NCBI RefSeq assembly: GCF_050971785.1
Contig: NZ_JBPCCU010000001.1
Span: forward strand, 1,302,001-1,366,000
Length of the DNA stretch: 64,000 bases
Reading direction: 5' to 3'
Origin: Actinomadura_E scrupuli
Lineage (GTDB): Bacteria > Actinomycetota > Actinomycetes > Streptosporangiales > Streptosporangiaceae
How positions within the stretch are numbered: the first letter of the stretch is position 1; every line of letters starts with the position of its first letter. Below, in pieces: positions 50,401 to 58,286 of the stretch. A program made the position numbers and the translations under genes. The notes under the pieces are model-generated. The model ran no database searches. It saw only the letters and a list, made by a program, of their open reading frames with translations, and was not told where the DNA came from.

Positions 50401-50514
50401 GGCGAGGATCTTGACGACGCTCGCCGCGGACCGCCGGTTCCAGGCTGCGGCGGGCACCGCGGTGCCGGAGATCCGGACCTCGAATCCGCCCAGAAGGGAG
50501 ATTTCGACGTTCAC
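47410..50514 (-). CDS. SARP-family transcriptional activator with AAA ATPase and TPR domains
   Basis: A 1034-aa AfsR-like regulator. Residues 1-95 form an OmpR-type winged helix (MNVEISLLGGFEVRISG, RERLMSALWPE), 96-225 the bacterial transcriptional activation domain (ADVYTGPLLPGDDYEPWAGEARERLQ), about 235-500 an ATPase with Walker A GAAGMGKS (265-272), and the rest is helical TPR-like repeats. SARPs activate secondary-metabolite and accessory genes by binding direct repeats. GTG 50512-50514 is 31 bp after the FAD monooxygenase gene, suggesting an OsmC-monooxygenase-SARP operon. The GGAAGG promoters nearby are its likely targets. Confidence 0.9.
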   Translation of the reverse strand: MNVEISLLGGFEVRISGTAVPAAAWNRRSAASVVKILAMEPRRRMHRERLMSALWPELPVTEAGPRLHKAAHFARRHLGPDSVVLGNEFVVLFPDRPVDIDVLRFQALLAEALETGDAVTAAKAADVYTGPLLPGDDYEPWAGEARERLQLRYVQMLHQAGRWADLVEADPTDAEAHLELMRELAASGNRRAALRQFERMDRALNKELGVGPSEEAVRLRDSLLDSRPGGARPAPLVGRDAQTAALERAVEEAAGGRGRTVLVWGAAGMGKSRFLDWARGFAASRGWRTGTGVASQIEGAWPYAPVLEAVADLCRRHPTLLDGLDDRCREEIDRALSGLPLGWSGDGAHQRLFVAVAELTRLAAAGPGVLLTVDGLHEADEASLRLLHYLARSCLTERMVLVLAYRRQPVTDALEEFRTSLIGRAAAVELGLTPLSQDETAALAATCHPGLASDALDRIWELSGGMPFAVVELARTAGRPEVEGRRPGDAALAVLTPRERGVLEHVATIGTVFDTDEFLMLSGLPEDEAFDCLDSALASLIIERTLGGYRFRHPLIRDALLAEIAPHRARALHRACAQRLIALGASPARIGHHLLAAGEPGTAVPYVLRAAETEAAVGAYRDALTLVDSIRSVAEGPDRLRALGLHADLLAAVGDPSAITAYRRAIGEAGPVEARPLRAKLARLAVYSGDVELGLSALKGLEPDGGPADPIILIARGTLAYFQGDLDGAWAAATAADRLAPGDITRAHLDLIALKGLLTHTRGEWSQLLRRELLRTREDLGLATMVFDSHLCVAEYLLYGQTPYEEVIAMAGALRTAAERAGALRAVAFAGALIGSAALLKGDLDLAERELSDAISLHREIAATAGEAHCLQRLAEVHLARGDRAAADRLLRRALPLARWSVLGMHLLQRLYGTMIMAAEDPETAHAVVDSAEAALAQIDFCYFCTIMFQVPATIACVNAGDLPEARRHLSLAERSAQMWDGTAWQAATLEARAHLARAEGDPSEAARLFAQAADLFEDSAQPLDAARCRAAAR

Positions 50515-50545
50515 GGGCTCAGTATGCAGTGCCGCCGATCACCCG

Positions 50546-51703
50546 TCATCGGGCGCCGAGCCGCGAAACGGCCTCGATCTCGTCGCTCATCGCCGAGCTC
50601 AGCTCCCGCAGCAGGCCGCCGACCGTGGGCTCGTCCCAGTCGTAACCCGCTATCTGGTCGGTCGCGGAGAACACCGGCTCCGCCACCTGGTCGCGGAGTT
50701 CCTGGTAGCCGGCGAGGGCCTCGTCCTCGGGCGTTCCCCCCAGCACCCGGCCGACCGCGCGGGCCAGGAGCTGGGCGTCGCGCAGGGAATCGGTCATCCC
50801 GTGGGCGCTGAGCGGATCGAGAAAGTATCCGGAGTCGCCGGCCAGGGCCCATCCCGGGCCCCGTGCCTGCCGCATGAAGCCGGGACGGCCTGGAAAGCAC
50901 CGTATCCGCCGGGGCGGTTCCGCGGCGGCGAGCCGTACGTCGGGACCCGTCGCCTCGGCGAGCAGCCGCCTGTACGCGGCCCGCGGATCGTGCGCGAATT
51001 CCCGGCCGAACCGTCCGGCGGAGGTGCCCGCGAAGACGCACACCTCCGCGTTGTTGGTCGGGATCATCCCCGCGCTGGCGCCCTGCCGGTAGAACCACTC
51101 GTAGCCGGTCACGTCCAGGCCGGACCAGTGGGCGTAGACGATGGCGCTCGCCCCGGTACCGACCCGCAGGGTGCGGGCACCTGCCTGCCGTGCCACCAGC
51201 GACCGCGTGCCGTCCGCGCCTACCGTCAGCCAGGCCTCGGCGCGGAGCCTTCCGCCGGACCGGGTCCGCGCGGCCACGCCGGTCACGCGGCCGGCCGGAT
51301 CCCGGAGCAGTTCGGTCACGGTGACACCGAACCGCACCTCGGCGCCCGCCGAGATCGCGGCGTCCACCAGCACGCTGTCGAGCAGCGTCCGCCGGGGAGC
51401 GTAGAGCGCGTCGACGCCCGCGGCGGATCGCAGCGACACGGTGACGGTTTCAGCGCCGTAGTGGAACAGGGTCCTCCGGATCGGGGGAGTCCCCGCCGCG
51501 GCGATCCTGTCCAGCAGACCCCAGTGGTGCAGCAGGGACGCTCCACCCCGCATCAGCGCGTGCGTGGACAGGGTGTCCGAGCCGCGCCGGCCGCGTTCCA
51601 GGACCAGCACGCGCAGGCCCCGGCGGGCCAGGAGCAGGGCGGTCGCGGCCCCGGCGCAGCGCGCTCCGACGACGACCACGTCGTAGCGTTCTGTGGAGGA
51701 CAT
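50546..51703 (-). CDS. FAD-dependent monooxygenase/geranylgeranyl-reductase-like oxidoreductase
   Basis: A 385-aa flavoprotein. The N-terminal FAD motif is VVVVGARCAGAATALLLARRGLRVLVLE, there is a central VGADGTRSLVAR motif (DG fingerprint), and the second FAD motif is WALAGDSGYFLDPLSAHGMTDSLRDAQLL. This is the layout of aromatic hydroxylases and halogenases. The GDxGxxxDP variant with SAHG, and the lack of a WxWxIP motif, argue for a hydroxylase/reductase over a halogenase. GAGGAAAGGA precedes ATG 51701-51703. It lies between the OsmC and SARP genes in one direction. Confidence 0.87.
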   Translation of the reverse strand: MSSTERYDVVVVGARCAGAATALLLARRGLRVLVLERGRRGSDTLSTHALMRGGASLLHHWGLLDRIAAAGTPPIRRTLFHYGAETVTVSLRSAAGVDALYAPRRTLLDSVLVDAAISAGAEVRFGVTVTELLRDPAGRVTGVAARTRSGGRLRAEAWLTVGADGTRSLVARQAGARTLRVGTGASAIVYAHWSGLDVTGYEWFYRQGASAGMIPTNNAEVCVFAGTSAGRFGREFAHDPRAAYRRLLAEATGPDVRLAAAEPPRRIRCFPGRPGFMRQARGPGWALAGDSGYFLDPLSAHGMTDSLRDAQLLARAVGRVLGGTPEDEALAGYQELRDQVAEPVFSATDQIAGYDWDEPTVGGLLRELSSAMSDEIEAVSRLGAR

Positions 51704-51784
51704 CTCAGGGGTTTCCTTTCCTCGGCTTGCGCGGGCCGGCCGGTCCGGCGTCGGCGGTCGGAAGAGTCCGATCGCCGTGTCGTC

Positions 51785-52393
51785 CTACGGCGCCGTCGGG
51801 CCTTCGGCCGGCCGGTCGGCGGCGTCGGTCGAGACGTCGATCTGGACGGGAACACCGTTGGTGACGACGTCGTAGACGGCCGACCGGGACCGGGACTGCT
51901 CGACCAGGGCGCGCAGCACCTCGTCCGGGGCGTCGCCGCGGATCCGGAAGCTCACCCGGATGCCCTGGTAGCCGTTGCGGACCTCGTCGGACAGCCCGAG
52001 GATCCCCCGCAGATCGATGTCGCCTTCGACGGTCGACTCGACCTCGGTCAGTTCCACACCGTGCGCCGCTGCGATGTTCGCCAGCCCCGCGGTGAGGCAG
52101 GCGGCCAGCGCGTGCAGGAGGAACTCGACCGGAGTGGCGCCCTTGCCCGTGCCCACGAGCACGGCCGGGTGGTCGGCGTCGTAGCGGAAGTCCTCGGTGC
52201 GGCTGGTGTCCTCCTGGCCCGCACCGTAGAAGTCCCGGATGGTGGTCCGGTTGTGCGTGCCGGCGACCCATCGATTGGTGACCCGGAACTGGAATGCCGC
52301 CAGCGATGGGGTGGCCCGGACCGCGTCGATGGTCGCGAACAGCGTCGGGGTGTCGACGCCGTTCAGCGGTCCGCGCTGCGTCTTGGTGGTCAT
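51785..52393 (-). CDS. OsmC-family protein
   Basis: A 202-aa protein with the OsmC fold: the strand region DFRYDADHPAVLVGTGKGATPVEFLLHALAACLTAGLANIAAAHGV contains the central helix with the redox-type Cys (AACLTAG), and ESTVEGDIDLRGILGLSDEVRNGYQGIRVSFRIRGDA follows. OsmC/Ohr proteins are thiol peroxidases. A second cysteine, required for Ohr peroxidase chemistry, is not evident, so the function may differ. ATG 52391-52393. It is first of the OsmC-monooxygenase-SARP run, behind a SARP-type promoter. The first 17 residues have a diverged copy at 46450. Confidence 0.87.
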   Translation of the reverse strand: MTTKTQRGPLNGVDTPTLFATIDAVRATPSLAAFQFRVTNRWVAGTHNRTTIRDFYGAGQEDTSRTEDFRYDADHPAVLVGTGKGATPVEFLLHALAACLTAGLANIAAAHGVELTEVESTVEGDIDLRGILGLSDEVRNGYQGIRVSFRIRGDAPDEVLRALVEQSRSRSAVYDVVTNGVPVQIDVSTDAADRPAEGPTAP

Positions 52394-52472
52394 GAGGATG
52401 GTCCCCTTTCCCCGCCCGGTGCCGCCTGCGGCCTGTGCCGCGATCCGGCGACGGCGCCGATCCGGTGGACAG

Positions 52473-52515
52473 AGGCTAGGAACCGCGCCTTCCCCCGGCC
52501 TTCCCCGCCGCTTCC
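52473..52515 (-). promoter_or_regulatory. SARP-type promoter of the OsmC operon: three repeats at 11-bp period
   Basis: CCTTCC at 52488 and 52499 and GCTTCC at 52510 are exactly 11 bp apart (GGAAGG/GGAAGC on the minus strand). Nine bases separate the last repeat from TAGCCT (52478-52473). The layout is the same as at 46296-46338. Confidence 0.8.
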
Positions 52516-52793
52516 CGCACGGGAAGGCCCGGCGGGGAGCCTCGTCGGTGAGGTGGTGCTCGCGGAGGCCATGCGCGGACAGGACTGTCCGATACGGCGA
52601 GGGACTCGCTCTGAACAGCCGGGTCGTGGCCGGTTGCGGATGCGGATGGGTTTGCCCGCTGTTGCCCGGACCCATAATCTCGACAGCGCCGAGGCGTTCG
52701 TCGATGTCCGATCGGTGGCGCCGAGGCGGCATCGGCCGGTTACACGGGGCCGGCCGACGATGTCGCCCCCCTCCAGTCGAGATGGAAGACCTC

Positions 52794-54413
52794 ATGAACG
52801 CCATCGAGGCCATCGGGTCACGTCCAGCGGTGAACGGCGGCCGGCTGACGGTTCAGCGCTGCCTCATGCTCGTGCTGGGGCTGATGAGCGTGCTGGTGCT
52901 GGTGGCCGCGCTGGTGGGCGCCGCCCTGCTGAACCGGACGGCGCAGGCCTCCGACCGTCTCGTGGACCGGATCGCGCCCGCACGCATCGAGGCCTCCCGG
53001 TTGCAGGCGGCGCTCCTCGACCAGGAGACCGGGGTGCGGGGCTACGCCCTCACCGGAGACGGGCAGTTCCTCGATCCCTACAATCGCGGGCTGGCCGCCG
53101 AGCGCGACGCCTCCGCCCGCCTGGCCGGTTACGTTCGCGGTGAACCCGCTCTGGCCGCGGACCTGCGTAAGGTCCTGGCGGCCGGCGAGACCTGGCGGCG
53201 CGAGTACGCCCTCATCGTGATCGCCGATGTGCGGGCGCACGGCCCGAAACGCGTCTCCGACGCGGCCACCGTCCGGGGCAAGAACGACTTCGACGCACTG
53301 CGCGGCCAGTGGACGATACAGGACCGGCACCTGGCCGACGCGCGCTCGGCGGGCCGCGCCGACCTGGTCCACACCAGGACGGTACGCGACGTGGCCTTCG
53401 CCGCCATGCTCGCGATGTTCCTGCTCACCGGGGTGTTGCTGGCGGTGCTCCTGCACTTCATGGTGGCACGGCCGCTGCGGTCGCTGGGCGGAGCGTCCCG
53501 CCGGGTCTCCGGCGGCGACTTCAGCCACGCCATCTCCGTGCGCGGGCCATCTGATCTGCGTGCCGTCGCCGCCGATGTGGAAGCGATGCGCAGTCAGATC
53601 GTCCGGGAGCTGGGCTCGGCCACCGAACGCGAGAAGCTCCTGCAACGCCAGGCGGCCGCGTTGGACGCCCAGGCCATCGAGCTGCGCCGCTCGAACTCGG
53701 AGCTGGAGCAGTTCGCCTATGTCGCCAGCCACGACCTGCAAGAACCTCTGCGCAAGGTCGTGTCGTTCTGTCAGATGCTGGAGCGCCGTTACCGCGGCCA
53801 ACTCGACGAACGAGGTATCCAGTACATCGCCTTCGCCGTGGACGGCGCCAAGCGCATGCAGCTCCTGGTCGCCGACCTGCTCACCTTCTCGCGTGTGGGA
53901 CGGGAGCAGGAGCACCGCACCGTGCCGCTGGACCAGGCCCTCGACAGGGCGTTGGAGAACCTGGAGACCGCGGTGTCGGAGTCCGGCGCCACCATCGACC
54001 GGCCCGACCGCCTGCCGGAGGTCATCGGCGATCCGACACTGCTGACGATGCTGTGGCAGAACCTGATCGGCAACGCGATCAAGTTCCGTCGTCCTGACCA
54101 GATGCCGGTGGTGCGCGTCACCTGTGAACCGCAGGCACAGGGCTGGCGGCTCAGCGTCACCGATAATGGCGTCGGCATCCCCGCGGAGCACGCCGACAAG
54201 ATATTCGTCATCTTCCAGCGCCTGCACCCGCGGGAGGCCTACAGCGGAACGGGCATCGGACTCGCCCTGTGCAAGAAGATCGTCGAACATCACCGCGGTC
54301 GCATCTGGCTCGACCCCGCCTACACCGATGGCGCCCGGATCCACTTCACGATCCGCGAGTTCGACGAGGCTCTCGCCACCGCTGCCGCCCCCGCTGTCAA
54401 GGAGCTCGCCTGA
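52794..54413 (+). CDS. CHASE3-domain sensor histidine kinase (phytochrome-kinase-like)
   Basis: A 539-aa protein with two membrane helices flanking an extracytoplasmic CHASE3 domain (ASRLQAALLDQETGVRGYALTGDGQFLDPY), then a HAMP segment (RPLRSLGGASRRVSGGDF), a coiled coil, a HisKA domain with His313 (YVASHDLQEPLRKV) and HATPase_c (NLIGNAIKF, DNGVGIPAEHADKIF, GTGIGLALCKKIVEHH). ATG 52794 follows GGAAG; ATG 52782 is less likely. No response regulator gene is adjacent, so it is an orphan kinase. It is divergent from the OsmC gene. Confidence 0.92.
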   Translation: MNAIEAIGSRPAVNGGRLTVQRCLMLVLGLMSVLVLVAALVGAALLNRTAQASDRLVDRIAPARIEASRLQAALLDQETGVRGYALTGDGQFLDPYNRGLAAERDASARLAGYVRGEPALAADLRKVLAAGETWRREYALIVIADVRAHGPKRVSDAATVRGKNDFDALRGQWTIQDRHLADARSAGRADLVHTRTVRDVAFAAMLAMFLLTGVLLAVLLHFMVARPLRSLGGASRRVSGGDFSHAISVRGPSDLRAVAADVEAMRSQIVRELGSATEREKLLQRQAAALDAQAIELRRSNSELEQFAYVASHDLQEPLRKVVSFCQMLERRYRGQLDERGIQYIAFAVDGAKRMQLLVADLLTFSRVGREQEHRTVPLDQALDRALENLETAVSESGATIDRPDRLPEVIGDPTLLTMLWQNLIGNAIKFRRPDQMPVVRVTCEPQAQGWRLSVTDNGVGIPAEHADKIFVIFQRLHPREAYSGTGIGLALCKKIVEHHRGRIWLDPAYTDGARIHFTIREFDEALATAAAPAVKELA

Positions 54414-54581
54414 GCGCCGCCGCGAAGCCTGACACCTCGGGCTCGGCGGAGGCCGGCGTGTCCGGACTGATCCGCTCCAGGAACAAGCGGCGGGGGCCGA
54501 CCGTTACTCTCGGCGACGCGATGAACGCCGGGCATTTCTACGTCACGCCGCCCCGGCTGGAGAAGGCCAGGACGAGCGAAG

Positions 54582-55457
54582 ATGACGAGCGATGGTGCCG
54601 TGGTCGCCGGTGAGCTGATGATCGGGGGGCGGGCGCGCGGCTTCACGATCCGGCCGCCACGCGCGGCCTCGGGCGGCGGCCCGCGGCCTCTCGTGCTGGT
54701 GCTGCACGGCAACCACCCGGAGGCCGGCGGTTGGATGATGCGCGAGTGGACCACGTTCGACGAGCAGGCGGACGCCCGTGGGTGGGTGATCGCCTACCCC
54801 GATGGCCACGGCGGCTGCTGGGCCGACGGCCGGGGCGTCACCAGCGCGGAGGAGGCGGGCGTGGACGACGTCGCGTTCCTGCGGGCGCTGATCGATCATG
54901 CGGCCGGCCGGTACGGCACCGCGCCGGACCGGACCGTGGTGGCGGGCGTCTCCAACGGCGCCTTCATGGCCCACCGGCTGGCCCTGACCGCCGGTGACCG
55001 GGTGGCCGTGCTGGCGGCCGTCGCGGGTACGCTGCCCGCCGCGCTTCGCGAACTGCGGCCGGCCTACGCCGTCTCGGCGCTGCTGATCCACGGCACGGCC
55101 GACCGGCTCGCGCCCATCGAGGGCGGCTACTCCCGGTGGCGGGGCCCGAACGGTGAGCTACGCGGCCGTACGCTGTCGCTCCAGGAGACCGCGGAGCACT
55201 GGCGGGCGATCGACCGGTGCCCGCCGGGCCCTGGGAACACACGCGACACCGTGTCCTCCAGCCGTACGACGGTGGGCGGCGGCGTCGGTGGTACCCAGGT
55301 CGCGGCCTGGACGGTCCGCGGCGGTGGCCACGCCTGGCCAGGAGCGCCCGCCGCCCCCGGGCGGCCCGAACCGGCCACCGGCGAGTTCGACGCGGCCGAG
55401 GAGATCTGCCGCTTCGCCGCCCCTCTCCTCCTGCCCGCCGCCACCCGGCGCTTGTGA
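54582..55457 (+). CDS. PHB-depolymerase/feruloyl-esterase-like alpha/beta hydrolase
   Basis: A 291-aa esterase of the LpqC/esterase_phb group: LVLVLHGNHPEAGGWMM oxyanion region, WVIAYPDGHGGCWADGRG, VDDVAFLRALIDH, nucleophile elbow GVSNGAFMAHRLA, a late HGTADRLAPIEGG giving the Asp, and GGGHAWPG giving the His. No signal peptide is seen, which is unusual, as most relatives are secreted. ATG 54582. It lies 168 bp after the kinase gene; the gap holds no supported gene. Confidence 0.87.
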   Translation: MTSDGAVVAGELMIGGRARGFTIRPPRAASGGGPRPLVLVLHGNHPEAGGWMMREWTTFDEQADARGWVIAYPDGHGGCWADGRGVTSAEEAGVDDVAFLRALIDHAAGRYGTAPDRTVVAGVSNGAFMAHRLALTAGDRVAVLAAVAGTLPAALRELRPAYAVSALLIHGTADRLAPIEGGYSRWRGPNGELRGRTLSLQETAEHWRAIDRCPPGPGNTRDTVSSSRTTVGGGVGGTQVAAWTVRGGGHAWPGAPAAPGRPEPATGEFDAAEEICRFAAPLLLPAATRRL

Positions 55458-55603
55458 TCGACCGGCGGCCTCCGTCCCCACGCATCCGCATGCCGGCCGG
55501 CCGACGGCCGGCGACCGCGATCGGCCGGCCTCGGGCGTCACGGCGTGTCCGCGGGGTACCGGCCGGTTCCGGCTCACGGACGCCGAGCGGCTTTGCCGCC
55601 CCG

Positions 55604-55969
55604 TCAGCCGGCGGGGCGGGGTTCCGGGCCGGGCGGGAGGAACGTCTCCGCGACATGGGAGGGTGCGGCCTGCTGCCAGGAGTCCACGAGGATGGCGTAC
55701 AGCTCGTCGGGGCCGTCGAGGGCGGCGAGCCGGGCCCGGACCCAGGAGGAGCCGGCCTCGTGCGGGGGCACCCAGAACTTGTCCGGTTCGGCGGCGATCA
55801 GTTCGTGGCGTTCGTGCCTGGGGCAGCGCACGGCGAAGGACGTGCCGTCGTCGGGGACGGTGACGAACATCCGCCCGGCGACGTGGAAGGTGGGGTGACC
55901 CCACAGCTCCTTCTCGACCGTCTGCGGCAGGGACAGGGCGAGGTGGCGGACGTCGTCGGCGTCGAGCAC
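55604..55969 (-). CDS. MmcQ/YjbR-family DNA-binding-like protein
   Basis: A 121-aa protein with the YjbR/MmcQ fold: LALSLPQTVEKELWGHPTFHVAGRMFVTV, then ELIAAEPDKFWVPPHEAGSSWVRARL and ELYAILVDSWQQAAP. These are CyaY-like small proteins annotated as DNA-binding, of unknown role. GTG 55967-55969 start. It is convergent with the esterase gene. About 350 bp to the next gene hold no supported frame. Confidence 0.85.
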   Translation of the reverse strand: MLDADDVRHLALSLPQTVEKELWGHPTFHVAGRMFVTVPDDGTSFAVRCPRHERHELIAAEPDKFWVPPHEAGSSWVRARLAALDGPDELYAILVDSWQQAAPSHVAETFLPPGPEPRPAG

Positions 55970-56319
55970 GGGATTCTGCCTTCGAACGGCGGGACGGGGA
56001 GGCTGATGACACTGGGCACCGAAACCCGGGCGGCTGTGCGTTTCGTCGCGGCGCGGTCCGCCGGACGGTGCCTTCGGGCCAGGCTACCGGGCCGCCCGAG
56101 GAGGGCATCGAGCTCATCGGATTGTCGTGCCGGTCGTCCGGGCCGGACAGCCGCCGCTGTCCGGCCCGTTGGGCGGGTACCTCACATCACCAAGGCCGCG
56201 AAACCCGGGTACGGACTCGGGGGCGTGCGGCGGCGACACGGCCTGAGCGTCCCGGCTCCGAGGCGGGCGGTTACCGTACGAGGGATCCGGCCATGGCACG
56301 ACGGCGAGGAGGCACCCCG

Positions 56320-57234
56320 ATGGCGGCGAACGAGCGCATTCCCTACGACGAGTTCTCCATGTTCCACGAGAACGCACACGAGGCCGGGCTGCCGTACGGA
56401 GGGCCACCGGCCGTCCGACGCGAGTTCGTGGAGCTGGGAGACGGCCGCCGGCTGAGCGGGCTGGTGTGGGGAACGACCGGCCCTGAGCTGGTCCTCCTCC
56501 ACGGCGGGGCGCAGAACGCCCACACCTGGGACACGGTCGCGCTGGCCCTCGGCCGGCCCCTCCTGGCCCTCGACCTTCCGGGCCATGGGCATTCCGACGA
56601 CGGCAGACACGGGTCCGCCGACGTCACCGCCAACGCAGAGGACGTGGCGACGGCGATACGGGCCTTGGCTCCCGAGGCGAGGGGCGTCGTGGGGATGTCC
56701 CTCGGTGGCATCACCGCCCTGGCGCTCGCCCGGGACTTTCCCTCGCTGGTCCGGGCCATGGTGCTGGTCGACGTCACGCCCGGGGTCGACGCGGTGAAGT
56801 CCAAGGTCATCGCCGACTTCGTGAACGGCCCGGCCAGCTTCCCGGACTTCGACCAGATCCTGGCGCGGACGGTGGCTCACAACCCGGGACGGACCGTCAG
56901 CTCGCTCCGCCGGGGCATCCTGCACAATGCCCTGCAGCGGGAGGACGGCACCTGGGTCTGGCGCTACCGGCGCTTCAACGGTCCTCGAACCGAGCACACC
57001 GACGGCGTTCTTCCCCAGTTCGCATCCCTGTGGGAGGCCGTGTCGACCCTGCGGGCCCCGCTGATGCTGGTACGCGGGATGCGACCCCAATCGGTGGTCG
57101 ACGATGCGGACGAGGCCGAGCTTCTCCGCCGGGCCCCCTCGGCTCGCGTGGCCCGCGTCGAGGAAGCAGGCCACAGCGTGCAGGGGGACTCACCATTGGA
57201 GCTGGCCCGGCTGATCGACCGATTCATCGCCTGA
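56320..57234 (+). CDS. Alpha/beta hydrolase
   Basis: A 304-aa protein of the epoxide-hydrolase/haloperoxidase-like group: LVLLHGGAQNAHTWD (oxyanion), LLALDLPGHGHSDDG, nucleophile elbow VGMSLGGITALALA with a Ser, and the late PLMLVRGM and EEAGHSVQGDSP giving the His. GAGGAGG lies 8 bp before ATG 56320; ATG 56293 is an alternative. It is convergent with the DUF2867 gene at 57265. Substrate unknown. Confidence 0.88.
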   Translation: MAANERIPYDEFSMFHENAHEAGLPYGGPPAVRREFVELGDGRRLSGLVWGTTGPELVLLHGGAQNAHTWDTVALALGRPLLALDLPGHGHSDDGRHGSADVTANAEDVATAIRALAPEARGVVGMSLGGITALALARDFPSLVRAMVLVDVTPGVDAVKSKVIADFVNGPASFPDFDQILARTVAHNPGRTVSSLRRGILHNALQREDGTWVWRYRRFNGPRTEHTDGVLPQFASLWEAVSTLRAPLMLVRGMRPQSVVDDADEAELLRRAPSARVARVEEAGHSVQGDSPLELARLIDRFIA

Positions 57235-57264
57235 CTCCCCGTCCCCGCCGAGGAGCCCGGCAGG

Positions 57265-57849
57265 TCAGCCCGCGACCTGGGACTGCCAGGTGCGACCGAT
57301 CGTGCGCATCAGCGCTGGATACACGACGAGGTGCCGCAACGGTTTGATCGCCTCCATGTACAAGCGTCCGGGCCGGCCGTTCGGCTTCACCAGCACGGCC
57401 AGCTCACCGCGATAGCCGCCTGACTCGTCCGGAACCCAGCCGATGTGCATGAGCGCGTGCACGGTCCGGTTGGCCATCTCGGCGGTCCATTCGTCGTCGG
57501 TCTGGTAGACCGAGGTGAAGGGAACCGAGGAGAAGTCCGGCCCGCGTGGCCCGTTCCGCAGGTCCGCCGGCAATCGGTCGCGCAGCGACGGCACCCGGGC
57601 GGCGACGCCGGTATCGGCCTTGTCCCAGCCCAGCAGCGCCCCGAGCCGCCAGCGGATCGCGAAAAGCATCTTGTAGCCGCGTGAGTAGTCGCTGGTGTCG
57701 CGGCGGGACGTCAGGTGCCGCACCAGTCGCGGGAAGTCGTCGGGGCCGCCGGGCGTCGGCAGCGCCCACACGTCCTCGAGGTGAAAATCGGGCGCGATCT
57801 CGTGGATCCGCCACGGCCGCGAGGTGTACGCCGCGTTCGGAAGCTTCAT
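57265..57849 (-). CDS. DUF2867 family protein
   Basis: A 194-aa protein starting MKLPNAAYTSRPWRIHEIAPDFHLEDVWALP, with GALLGWD, PFTSVYQTDDEWTAEMANRTVHALMHIGWV and LAVLVKPNGRPGRLYMEAIKPLRHLVVYPALMR. This is the full DUF2867 pattern, a SRPBCC-like fold of unknown role often found as the C-terminal domain of NAD-dependent epimerase-like proteins. GGAGG lies 11 bp before ATG 57847-57849. Confidence 0.85.
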   Translation of the reverse strand: MKLPNAAYTSRPWRIHEIAPDFHLEDVWALPTPGGPDDFPRLVRHLTSRRDTSDYSRGYKMLFAIRWRLGALLGWDKADTGVAARVPSLRDRLPADLRNGPRGPDFSSVPFTSVYQTDDEWTAEMANRTVHALMHIGWVPDESGGYRGELAVLVKPNGRPGRLYMEAIKPLRHLVVYPALMRTIGRTWQSQVAG

Positions 57850-58286
57850 TGGTGGCAGGACCTCCCTCCATATCTGACCGACCTGCCTCGGAATGCGAGC
57901 GGCGAAACCTGCGCCACCGCCACCTTTTCCGGCGCGTCCGGCGCGGGCCTGCTCGCCGGTCCGGCCGCCACACCGATCGATCATTCCGCGGCCCAGGTTC
58001 CGGGCGAAGGCTCCGGCCATCTGTGAGCCGGCGCTGTCGCCCGTGCACAGGAACGACGCCGGGCTAGGTGACCAGGGGCGAGTCGTCCCACTTCGAGAGC
58101 TTTACATCAAATTTGATTGATGCATCTCGCGTTCGGCATGACCTGCCTGGTAGGCAGAAGGGGACACACCCAATCGGCTCACCATGGGCCGCGCGGCGCG
58201 AACCGCTGTGCCCGAGGCCGTGCCCTGCGCGCCGGCCATGGTGAACGCCACCTCATCTTGTGAGTCATGAGTCGCGGGAGGTCCGC
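57850..58286. other. Intergenic region with an AT-rich palindrome
   Basis: This 437-bp gap separates the divergent DUF2867 and DUF1259 genes. No gene is supported. It contains ATCAAATTTGAT (58106-58117), a perfect 12-bp palindrome in an AT-rich island, suggesting a regulator site, perhaps of MarR type. Confidence 0.5.
58106..58117. promoter_or_regulatory. Perfect palindrome ATCAAATTTGAT, candidate operator
   Basis: A 12-bp self-complementary sequence, flanked by TTTAC and TGATGC, stands out in a GC-rich background. It lies about 170 bp before the DUF1259 start and 260 bp before the DUF2867 start. The regulator is unknown. Confidence 0.45.

Noticed and set aside
47032..50811. A very long plus-strand open frame antisense to the SARP gene
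   Set aside because: It is an Arg/Gly/Gln-rich shadow of the SARP gene in a GC-rich genome; the opposite strand has clear domains.
52521..52527. A further GGGAAGG as a plus-strand SARP box for the histidine kinase
   Set aside because: Single copy without an 11-bp partner or -10 at the right distance on the plus strand.
54414..54581. Small gene after the CHASE3 kinase (a possible response regulator)
   Set aside because: No receiver-domain motif, start codon with ribosome site or family similarity in any frame.
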